A DNA stretch of 64,000 nt from Gibbula magus (taxonomy: Eukaryota; Mollusca; Gastropoda; Trochida; Trochidae). The translations under genes and the position numbers were made by a program. Positions within the stretch are counted from its first letter, which is position 1. Each line of letters begins with the position of its first letter. The DNA lies in the NCBI GenBank assembly GCA_936450465.1, contig OW388289.1:80865093-80929092 (forward strand), written 5' to 3'. This document shows positions 24,461-35,432 of this stretch, in pieces. The notes under the pieces are model-generated. The model saw only the letters and a program-made list of their open reading frames with translations. It had not been told where the DNA came from and ran no database searches.

Positions 24461-27400
24461 GAGTTATGCCTTGTGGGGAAATTGGAAGAACCGGTAGCTG
24501 TGAAGCCCTGGTGCAGATATAAGACAAATCCTTAGTATTTTTTAGCCAGGGCTTCCAACCTTCGCTAGCGTGAAGCAGCTGGTCAAAGTGTATTCACAAT
24601 ATCTCGATTCTTCTAAAATCAAACTAATTATGAAAAGCCTGTTTTGTGTTGTTTGATTGATAACTTCTTGTGCAGCTGATTTTAGAAATATGAGGAACTA
24701 AAAATATAAATCCTTTCATTTATTATACTTGTACACAAGATATAGAATGATGTTCATCATCAGGTTTGAATAATATTTATGCAGATGCACACTACTAAAG
24801 TATGATGTCAGATACAGCACATTATCTGTTTCTATATATTCAGATAGTTAAAGATTTCTTACTCCAGCAAAAGATTGCCACAGAGTAAAATTTTATTTGT
24901 TATGTACGCAATATCTCATCATCTCATTGATGAATGTTTAATGTGAATGTGTTTATGTGAAATTATGTACATTCAAAAGTGCCATAATATTTTTTTTATA
25001 GAAACCGATCATATAATGAGGGAAACAAAATATCTTCACCATTCCATCCAGATTTGTGTGATTTATTGTATGTAAGGTGCCCCATTGAATATACATTTTA
25101 CTTTAGGAAATGAATACTGAATTTACATTCATGTAATCATTTTAATCACATCTTGCATCTTGTCAAGGAACTAACATCTTTTTACTAAAATCTGTAACAT
25201 GTATGGTTAATTTAATACTTGATGCTTTATCAAGTTTATTTTGCATGTACTGTTTCAGTTATATTATGTTTTCAGGGTCAAATTCATGTTAAACTTTGGT
25301 CTAGTCTTACATGGGTTTAAATAATTTACACTGATTTGTTATTTAACACATTTATGCTTATCAGTATTACTGTGAGAATAGTTCCAAGGTAAATGGGAAT
25401 AATGGTCTATGTTAGATCAGATCTGTAAAGCAATGATGACAAGTCTCGGGACGGAATGCTGCCCATCTGATTGGGTTTGTTTCATGACACTCAAACTTTA
25501 CACAACAATGTCTGTAACATTTGAGATTTTGGGATCACACTATCTCCAATAGGACCATCTTCAATCCGACAATCGAATCATCCTGAAATCTAAATGGCAT
25601 GTATTTTTAGCTCATTTGGCCTGAAAGTCTAGACGGGACAGCTGTCCTGCAGGCGTCGTTTGTCAATTTTTCACATTTTAAACTTTTCCAGAACCGCTAC
25701 ACCCCCATAGCTGATGTTCGTGGAGAGCTACATTGCACCTGGGGGATCAAAATTGTTCATTTGGTCCTCATTAGGTTTCAAACCTAAAGTCTTTAAATGA
25801 CTTCTCCCCAAAAACCAGTAATGCTAAAATGCTTTAATTTTGGGAATATTATCTTTGTTAGATACAAAGATTCGTGAATTTCATTATTCTATCTCAAAAA
25901 TTATTTTAAAGCTGTGAACCTCTTTAATTACAGATGTCCAATGTAATAATGTTGGTCTTTATCATATCAGCATGCAAATGAGCCCAATTCCAAGCACCAT
26001 TAATAAGTGGGGGAAAAAAGACAAATACATTTAAATAGAACATACTGTGCCAGGCCCCATTTGAAACCACTTGAAATAAGAGCTACATGTTAGATAATGA
26101 TATGTGTTACCTAGTGCAGTGCAGGTATCTGTGACCAGTGTCCAGTCGGTTCACAACCGGGAAGCAGATATTTGTGATGTTTGTAATAACAAGTAAGGGC
26201 ATCACATGGGGATTATCTAGTGGACTTCATTTGAAGAACAATGAGCATAATCTGTGATGATAAGCATGCGGTTAATGCCAAATTCGCAACTGAAAATTAA
26301 ATGAAATTGTAACAAATTGTAAGTTCATTTTAGAAAATGTACATAAATACATAACATCTTTCAACAATTTATTACATGTTCAATGTATATCACTATCCAA
26401 CACCAATTAAACACATTTGTAGCTCCTTTTTCGTTAGGTAGTTCAGAATTTAGTATAACCCAAATAGTTAATCCTTTAAAACAACACACACCGACATCCC
26501 TCAAAGGATTTTTACACTAATAACAAATGTCTACTTCCTGGTAGGACACCATCCAGCCAGCTTCAGTTGGGTGTGAGACCTCGTTAACTCATGGTGTGTT
26601 GTAAAGGGTGCAGGGACCAAGACTCTTATTTGAAGGCTCTCATAGTCATAGTGCAGGACTGCAAAGAGTCCCTCAGCGCTGGTTTGAGGAGGCTTAGGTG
26701 GACTTTGAGAGTGAAGGGTTGGATATGGATACTTTGTGTATCAGTTCTCTGCATGTAGGCAGGACAACTTTTAAGTAAAGTTAATTTAGAAGAAAATATT
26801 TTTTCTTCAATTTTGTTATCCATAATTTGGGAAATATGTCAACACCATTTAAATTGGAAGAATCTTCTTCAAAATCATTGCAGGAATTGTGGTTCTGGGA
26901 CATGGACAAGTCATGTTTGCACTGCCACTGAATACTTTTAGTGATCATGAGTTTGTTCAAGGTCATTTCAAGGGATTGTATTTTATCTTGAGAACAATCT
27001 AAGTCAGTCTTAAACATCAAACACTATAAACCCTGGTGTTCTTCAGAGCCCAGGGCTCTATTTTTGGATGGAGGTATTCATAACAGAAAATTTGTTCATA
27101 CATTTGTATATTTCAAGCTCTCTTCATCCCGAGAGATTCAGACGTTCAAAGTTCATTACTGGTGATAATTTTCAGATTCACATTTAAGTTTCAAGGACTA
27201 TAACACTCGTCTAAGGATATGAGGAATTTGTTTAAGGATATGATGATTTTTACACACTAATGGTATACTGTTTTGCTCACATCAGTTAATTCTTTATTAT
27301 CTTGTTTGATATGTTTACATTTTGTTCTATTATGCAGACTCAGTGAAATATATCCAAGCTAGCATTACAAGCTATATCTATCTTGTTGTTTTGATCAATT

Positions 27401-27537
27401 TCAGTGGTCATTTGCTGAATAAACGTTATCCATATCTTGGTTGGTTTTGTATTGAATGTATGTACAAGAATCAAGTGTCACATGACAAAGAAATTGGATG
27501 GACTGTCACTGCACTTTTAAAATACGGATATTCCCTT
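24461..27537. other. Intergenic sequence with dispersed repeat fragments
   Basis: 'tttttagctcatttggcctg' at 25604-25623 and 'gagcccagggctctattttt' at 27045-27064 look like the opposite ends of the AGCTCAT-ended repeat family also seen at 57582-58396. No gene is recognised. Short frames on either strand match nothing I know. Confidence 0.45.
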
Positions 27538-27660
27538 TTAGCTCATCAGGCATGAAAGGCCAAAAAATGTATGACATGATGTATGGCATCCAGCTGTCCA
27601 TTCGTTTGTCTGTCCATCCATTCAGGGGGAATGAATGGTGAGAATTGCAGTTTGCCAAGG
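27538..27660. repeat. 5' end of an AGCTCAT-family repeat
   Basis: 'ttttagctcatcaggcatga' + 'aaggcc' matches the start of the repeat at 57582. It is cut short by the SINE fragment that follows. Confidence 0.5.
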
Positions 27661-27800
27661 GGCTGGATAGCACACTGGTTAGCGCGTTCGGCTTCGGATC
27701 AAGAGGTCCGGAGATCGAATCCGGCCAGGAGCAACTTTGTCTGCAGTAGAGAACTGTCCTACACGCACCCCAAATATGTGTCCATGTGTGTTTAAAGCTC
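27659..27800 (+). mobile_element. tRNA-derived SINE, 5' fragment
   Basis: Head similar to the full SINE at 40514-40824: A-box-like 'ctggttagcgcg', anticodon-region 'gcttcggatcaagagg', degenerate B box 'agatcgaatcc', then 'aactttgtctgcagtagaga'. It stops after about 130 bp and lacks the 3' domain and tail. Confidence 0.8.
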
Positions 27801-28084
27801 TCTCTTATGAAACGAGTTTGGCATTTCACAAAGATAAGATGTTGGAGAAAATAAATTATGAATTGAGTCACATTGTTTGCGTCAAAGAGTAATTCCTTAT
27901 AAGATATTTCTACCCTTTTCCAGGAATGAAAAGAATACTGAAATCCTGTGTAGACATACCTCAACCAGCAGATTACAAGTTCATGGTTGGTGAAAATCAA
28001 TTGCATAATATAAACGTATTACTTGATATGTTAGTCTTCAACTTCAGGGGATAAATCATACGGAAACTGATGAGCAACAGAGCT

Positions 28085-29190
28085 ATTGGCTCTTTTTTGT
28101 CTCCCGCCGCCGCGAAGCGCGGAGCGGGGGACATAGTATTCAGCTCCATACGTCCGTCCGTCCGTACGTACGTCCGTCCCGCTTCTTGTTAGCGAGATAT
28201 CTAATGAACCGCTCAACCGAGAATCTTCAAACTTGGCACCAGTCTTCATCTGGGGAATACGCAGACATGAAAAGTTTTTGGTGACCTTGACCTCATTTTC
28301 AAGGTCACGGTTAGACTTTGACCAGTTTTGAAAATGTTGTTAGCGCGATATCTAATGAACCGCTCAACCTAGAATCTTCAAACTTGGTACAAGTCTTCAT
28401 CTGGGGAATACGCAGACCTGAATAGTTTTCGGTGACCTTGACATCATTTTCAAGGTCACGGCGAGACTTTGACCAGTTTTGAAAATGTTGTTAGCGCGAT
28501 ATCTAATGAACTGCTCAACCTAGATTCTTCAAACTTGGTACCAGTCTTCATCTGGGTAATACGTAGACCTGAAAAGTTTTCTGTGACCTTGACCTCATTT
28601 TCAAGGTCACGGTGAGACTTTGACCAGTTTTGAAAATGTTGTTAGCGCGATATCTCATGAACCCTTCGACCTAGAGTCTTCAAACTTGGTACCAGACTTC
28701 ATCTGGAGAATATGTAGACCTGAAAAGTTTTCGGTGACCTTGACCTCATTTTCAAGGTCAGGGCGAGACTTTGACAAGTTTTGAAAATGTTGTTAGTGCG
28801 ATTCCTCATGAACCGCTAGAACTATTGGTTTTAAATTTAGTATCAGTCTTCATTTGGGGAATATCCAGATACCAGTCGATTTTGTTGACCTTGAAATTAT
28901 TTTCAAGGTCACTACAAGACGATTGTCAAATGTTGTTAGCATGATATCTCATGAACTGCTGTACCTAGAGTCTTCAAATGTGGTACCTGTTTTCATTTTG
29001 GGGATACGTAGACACCAGTCGATTTGGGTGACCTTGACCCCGTTTTCAAGGTCACTACAAGACTTTGATCATTTAAAACAATTTGCCCGATATAACAATA
29101 ATTGAATCTATGTGTCCATTCTTTTAGCTTATTTCTTAATTGCGGCGGGGGACATGGTCACGTTTGTGACAATTACTTGTTTCATTTAAT
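28085..29190. repeat. Roughly 152-bp tandem family with 'gcgggggacat' ends
   Basis: Six or so copies of a unit of about 150 bp containing 'ttagcgcgatatctaatga', 'cttcaaacttggtac', 'cagtcttcatctgggga' and 'ttttcaaggtcac', diverging toward the right end. It begins at 'tgtctcccgccgccgcgaag' and ends with 'ggcgggggacatggtcac', so the array is bracketed by related GC-rich ends. Probably a dispersed mobile or satellite-like unit. No protein is encoded. Confidence 0.85.
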
Positions 29191-29787
29191 TTTCGGGACA
29201 TATTGTTGAAACTGTACCGCATATGTTAAAAAACTTTATTTATTTGGTAAAGTTTATACATTTAGAAAAGTGAATATTAAAAATACAAGTTTTATACTTG
29301 TAAAAATATAACATGTATTTTGAATGTGACACTGAAGCTACATATTGTCAATTCTGTAGCGAGAACGTATGTAGATCGCGGAAATTCAAAGATAATTGGT
29401 GTTCTGTATGTGACAGCGACGTATTCTAATGGCATTACAAAGCGACCTAGTTTTCTCTGGTATCCTAGTTTCCATCTTGCCACAAGGTCACTCGCCCTTT
29501 GCCTCTCTGAATCAAACTGTTACGAGTCCCCTGTGAGATTAACATATCTTGTTTCCTCAAATAATTGTAGTTTGATGGAAGAACACTTATTTGGGTAATG
29601 CGAACCTACGTTAATCAGAGAAACAAAGCTTCTGAAGTTTCAAACATTTGGTAATAACTTGCTGAGCTTCCCTTATTGGTTAAATAATGCATCTCTTGAA
29701 TTTCTTCACTAACGTTTAATTGTACTGTCGAAAACTATTATAAGTTGTATGCTTCTCACGAGGGTATGGTCTCATGTACCATCTTTA

Positions 29788-31725
29788 GTCCAATCAATCT
29801 ATGGTCAATATAGCCTTAACTAGACAAAATTGCAAAAGAAATGATAACAAGTGTTTCATATTGAGCAAAATGTTAACTATCACAGACAAAAATTCGAAAA
29901 CAATCGGAATGGGGGAACATTTCCAAATTCCGTTGTCATGACAACGCCTCTTTGACCACTGAGGTGCGGCCATATTGGATATGACGCCATTTCTATTTTT
30001 CAAATAACTCTTTGCAATACATCGTTTCTGGTATTTTAAGGGTCACGAACTTGATTAATGACATTGATTTTATCAATTGACCTCGTTTTGACCTTCATTT
30101 AAGGCCCTGAAACAACATACTAAGTCAACAATAGCTTGGGAATTTATAAAATCTATCGTCATGGCAACGCATCCCAATCAAGTGAAACTGTTATAAATCA
30201 ATAGAATGGTAATATATGATGGTGTATATACATCAGAACAACATTATCATTTGAACACCATTCTTTGGACATGATATCTGTTACACAGAATGAACATTCA
30301 AATAAAGGTCAGACGTTGTTCAAGGTTAGAGTCAAGGTCAAATTCAGTTATTTGTGCAATGTCCTATGATTAATCTTCAACTGGAACGACTGGACGAATA
30401 TTTGAACAATTGACACCTTTACATTCGGAACATGCAACGGAACAGTCAAGTCCTAGCTTCCTGCATGTGCACCTTTTTTAATCACAGTCGGTTTTGCATT
30501 TGCAGCGAATAACCTTAAGAAGGTTGGATGGAGCTGATGGTAAGTCAGTTAGTATTGGCTGTAGAGTATTACCATCCGTTTTCCACCCCCAATCCCCTGG
30601 GTCAACACTCACTCCCTTATCCATCCACTGTTGCGTTTGGAAATAAACCCGTGCACTGTTGCCAATTGATGCTACTTTAACATCAGACTTCTTCTCAGAG
30701 AATATGTGCCGATGGAGCTGACACAGTGAATCAGGGATGAAATCAAGGTTTTCATCTAAAGACGATGTTGCTTTTGGTGTTTGATACTCAGTCTTGTTGT
30801 ACCCGATGCATTTGACATCTGACTTGATAAAATCCACAGCTGTTTGAATAAGTCGAAGTTTCTCTGCCTCAGTATCTTGTAGTTTTGGAGATTCATGAAA
30901 CTGGTGAATGATAGATGGGATCGAACTCCTTGATGTTACTACGTCACTTCCGAATTTTTCAGAAAAAATAAGGACTCGTTCACCTAAGTGATCTTTCAGT
31001 TTTCTCTTCATCTGCTTTATGCTGTATACATGTTCAGTGTCACAAAACTCTGTCATTTTCTCAACAAGATCAGTTACAATTGGCCTCCTCCTGGAGATAA
31101 TCCAACACTTTAACAAAGGCTGCCTCTCGATCTTCATTTATGGGTCGACCAGGGGTAGAGGACTCACTCTTACTGTATTTCCCAGAGGTAAACGTAGAAG
31201 GGACACATTTGCCGGTTCTAAAATTCATATTACACACTTGGTGATAAATTGCATCAGCCGCATGGAGATCATTGACAACTGCTAGTCTGCTCAATACTGT
31301 ATTTTCCCAGTCATCATTCCTGTCCATGCAGACGGCGTGAACAGTTTGTTGAAAATCCGATGAAACTTAGATTGACTAGACTATTATTTTGCATCGCCTG
31401 AAAGCTCGGGAGACACTGTAGTCTAGTCAATCTAAGTAGACAAAATTGCAAAAGAAATAATTTCAACTGTTTTGCAAAGATCAATGTCTATATAATAACA
31501 TACTAAAATTCGAAAAAAATCGGAAGGGTGCAACATCATCAATTTTCATGTTTAATTATTATTTCGAAATGCGAAAAGTAGATGTCCCTTATGGTGGATC
31601 CACCTTGCCGTACATTTCAAACTATGGCGGAAGTGCGGTCGCTTTTGTTCAATATGAAACACTTGTTATCATTTCTTTTGCAATTTTGTCTAGTTAAGGC
31701 TATATTGACCATAGATTGATTGGAC
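29788..31725. mobile_element. 1.94-kb TA-flanked element with about 85-bp inverted repeats carrying a broken gene
   Basis: Left end 29788-29872 ('gtccaatcaatctatggtca' ... 'cttaactagacaaaattgca' ...) is the near-perfect reverse complement of 31641-31725. Each end is bordered by TA (29786-29787, 31726-31727), consistent with a TA target duplication. Further inverted pieces occur internally ('agattgactagact' at 31370-31383 and 'agtctagtcaatct' at 31420-31433), and 'agacaaaattgcaaaagaaa' recurs at 31439. The only coding remnant is the minus-strand gene at 30395-31327, which does not look like a transposase. Confidence 0.8.
30395..31327 (-). pseudogene. Broken gene of an uncharacterised invertebrate family with Cys-rich C-terminus
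   Basis: Read on the minus strand, one frame runs 31327-31070 ('NDDWENTVLSRLAVVNDLHA', 'YHQVCNMNFRTGKC', 'KVLDYLQEEA'). It continues after a frameshift around 31083-31095 in another frame ('IVTDLVEKMTEFC') down to a TAA at 30480-30478. Past that stop the same frame continues to about 30395 with 'CTCRKLGLDCSVACSECKGV' then 'NCSN', completing a Cys-rich module that starts 'IRCKCKTDC'. One frameshift and one stop therefore break it. I recognise the C..C..C / CTCRK-GL-CS pattern from unannotated multi-copy invertebrate proteins, but no function is known to me. It lies wholly inside the inverted-repeat element. Confidence 0.7.
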
Positions 31726-33654
31726 TATAAGATTTGTTTCCAAACCAAGCAGCAAATAAGGCAAACATGAGTTTGTAATTAATAGACTCGTAAGCAGCTG
31801 GTTGAACTGTTCAAAACTCCTTACACCGCGTGCGTCATTCTACAACGTCATCTGACCATAATGTGACACCTACTCTTAGCTAGGAGCTGTTACTATGGCA
31901 GTGGGGTACATGAAGTGTGTACACTGTGAGACTGACGGGGTACATCAGAAAAAAACGTAACGACCGTTAGCCAATCAAAAACGAGTATTTTACTGTAAGG
32001 AAAGATACATATTTTTATTTCTCTTGTTGGTTTCATTATGTTCAGTGCACCGATCGCGACAAAGGAACGCAGTTCGTAGTTTGCCAATTTCAAAAACAAA
32101 CATGTGCCATATCTGTGGTGCCATTTCTTTGACCTGATAAATCTGACCATCGGGGGCAATTTTCAGAATTCACATATTTATATGGAGTGTAATTATTTGC
32201 TGTAATCTTAATGCTACGTAAATATTACACGGTGAGAGCATTACATGAATTTCTTTAAGAAATTAACGTGAATTATTCTCATGCATATCACATGATATAC
32301 TCAGTTGACGTATACACCTTCGAGTCGACGCATTTAATAACTGGTTAGTTTCGTGAACAACAAGCTTTCTCATATTTCATTGCATTGAAATTCATTGGCA
32401 ATTCATTTTAATACTTTGCCTTGTCTGTAGATAATACAAAGGTCCACCAGCTGTCAGTCTTGTGGTTAAAGGAGTATTGGAATAATTTCATTTATCAAAC
32501 TGTTACTGTCCTTGGGGGTATTATTAATATAATAACGGGATTATGTTGCAAATTTGATTTATGAAATATGAGTATAACATTAAGTTGATCACTCCGTAGA
32601 GAGCACAGTAAACGAGTAAGCTTATTGAATTGTAGTTGCTTATTTACTGCTGTAATTGTAGCATTATTAAGTTCCTCTTTGAGCTGTGACTTTCGACTGA
32701 ATTCTCTAATATTAGTAAAGTTGAAACTTAGTTATCGTCGTTTATTGGTAGCAACCTTAGTTAATTTCAAGGTGATATTGTAGGTGTACAATCATTAATA
32801 ACAAGATCACGCTAACAACAGAAAGTTGACAGGTGCCGTAAAAGTTTACTCCGAAGCTTAAAACACCAAGAAAGGTGCTGTGGCACTCCGTTCATACTGA
32901 AATAAACTGCTCTTACAAACAATAATAAATAAGCGTCACCAATGGCTAAATATACTACTGAATCAATTAAAAGAGTTCTAAAACGAATTACAAGGTTCGG
33001 TTAGGCCATGCGAGTCCATTTCTAAAGCGGTCATTTTAAAGGAGAATATTAGAGGAGAAACTTGTTCACATTAAAATGGCCGCTCGAAAGTAGTTCAAGT
33101 GACCTGACTGATGCAGCGATACCTAAACACTCTTCTTAGAGTTTTAAGTATGGTACAAAGATGGGTTAGAAAAGCATCTTGCTGTCTGAACTTCCAACGA
33201 GACTACAAATCTACCCCTCACACTGAAGATGTGCACAAAAGTCGCATTTTCCACCAAACAGGACATTTTCTACTAATACCGATAACCGTTTTCTATTGAT
33301 ACGGCTTATCGGGTCTTGTAATGAGATGTTTTACCCTCTAACGTAACACTATATTGTATGAATTTTAATAATAAATGACACATTTGCAAAAAGCGCCTTT
33401 AACGTGAACCGGATGGTTATCATTTCAAAAGAGTCCTGGTTCTAGTACAGTGTGCTTATCTGTAATGGCATGAGTTTGCGCAGACAATCACTTCTCGACG
33501 AAAACATGGATTAGTTATTAAGTTAATAATACAAATCATCTTCATAAACAGTCAACATTTATTTGCCTGCTGGGACACACACTATTCTCGTAGTCCACTC
33601 AACTGAAGTTGTTCTATGATAATGAAACGAAATAAAAGTGTATGCATTGTACAG

Positions 33655-33865
33655 CATAATCTCACATCGAGTCGGTTCTTGCGTATTATCTCGGCAAGAA
33701 GTCCGGGTTCGAATCTGATCAGGGCTTATGTAAAGTAGAGAACCCTTCTACTTTCAGTGCAATGTAAATGGAAAGTTCAGTGCAGTGTCTCTTTGTTTTC
33801 TACGTAACTGTAGCCTTTCTCACTGCCGCGATGATGCTTTTGATACTATAAAGTCGTCGTGAATA
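33655..33865 (+). mobile_element. Old tRNA-like SINE remnant (upstream duplicate)
   Basis: Contains the B-box-like 'gggttcgaatctgatcaggg', then 'gtagagaacccttctacttt' and a 3' part ending near 'tactataaagtcgtcgtg'. The same insertion, at the equivalent position, is present at 53935-54170, so it predates the segmental duplication. Confidence 0.6.
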
Positions 33866-35432
33866 TCCGAAGTGTTCATGAGAACAAACCCATAGCATCT
33901 CATCTTTAGCGTGGCATAGTTATAGTTATGAATTTCTATAATAATGACTGCATTATATGCCTGTTTATCAGTTACTCAAACACGTTAAAATATATAAATT
34001 AAATGATCAATGAAATGTGAAATACAAACATACGTACAAGTAGAATGAGATACATAATGAAACCGAGTAAATAAGTACAAAGCATTGTACTATTGACAAA
34101 GTACATGCATACAATTGGATAGAAATCGCAAATATTGTTTTCATCTTATTGGTGTTTTCTTACCTTTTTCTCGATAAAAGACCAAGCGAAACATCCGGCT
34201 TGGTAACAATAAAGAAGTTGTTTTCCCATATAATAGATTTTCGAAACTGAAAATAACCAATGAAAAAGGAAAATATATAATTGAAATCGCAACAATTTAA
34301 ACAAAGATTCTGTACTGTACGTTATTTAATACGTATGCCTGATCTCTACCAGCATATCTTGGATGACATATCAAAAGCATATATCTAAACGATGTATGGA
34401 AACAGGACAACAAACTAGAATCTGGTATTCTAGAACCCCTGCACATGTTATCAATGCTGTCAAGGAAACACATGTCTACTCCATGTGCACAGGTCAGTAT
34501 CATTGATGTGGATGTATTCTGCTCCATCAAGGTATAAGTATCCCCATGGCTCTACCATCTTCTGAATTCGTCTTGTATTGTTGAATGTTATTTACTCGTC
34601 GTTATGTATACGTTTCGTGAATACGTTCCAGGGGACAACTTCTATGCATTCAGGTGAGTGATGAAAGAAAAGGAAGTCGTTATAATACATATAGCTTGTC
34701 ATTCGTATTATCAATACGTTCAACCATACATTGCCAGTGCCGTCACTTCGAGAGTGATTGGGGTAAAATACATTTGATTTGAAACAATTTTATTTAAATT
34801 GGTTCGTGCTTTGGTTCATCTGCATTGTTACAACGATCTTGATTGTAAGGATAGTCCCAATAATCATCCATTGCTACCTTTACAAAAATAAGCTGGTGTT
34901 TAATGTATAAGCATATGTTTTGTAGAGAAACATAATTTCATTCATAAGGAAAATATGTTATTTTACATTGAAATGTCTGTTGGTGAAACAAACGATTCAA
35001 AACGACGATTGTCTGAAGGCATTTTGTTTTCGGAACTATGGAAAAATGATAATTCATGCTGTAACTTCGTATTGACCACTCATGCAATAAAAGATCTTGC
35101 ATGCCTTTTTGTAGGTATCGTTTGTTTTGCCCGTCAGTTTGTAAACTCATTTACCACAAGTGAAGCATTCAAGAGGAACAACAGGATAAATTAAATTGGG
35201 TTATTTAAGATTATTTTTGAATAAATGATAAATTTTGTACTATACGCACTTGCATTTGACATATTCGAATGTATAACGTCAAATAATTGTGAAAACGTGG
35301 TTCAGAATAAACAAGTTTAAAAAGCTGTCTCATTTTAAACCTATGACCTCAAACAGTCACTATCAGAGTTGTTTATCTTATCTATCTGGTAAAACACTGG
35401 TCGAGTTTTACAGTTTTGACAAACTAGTTGAA

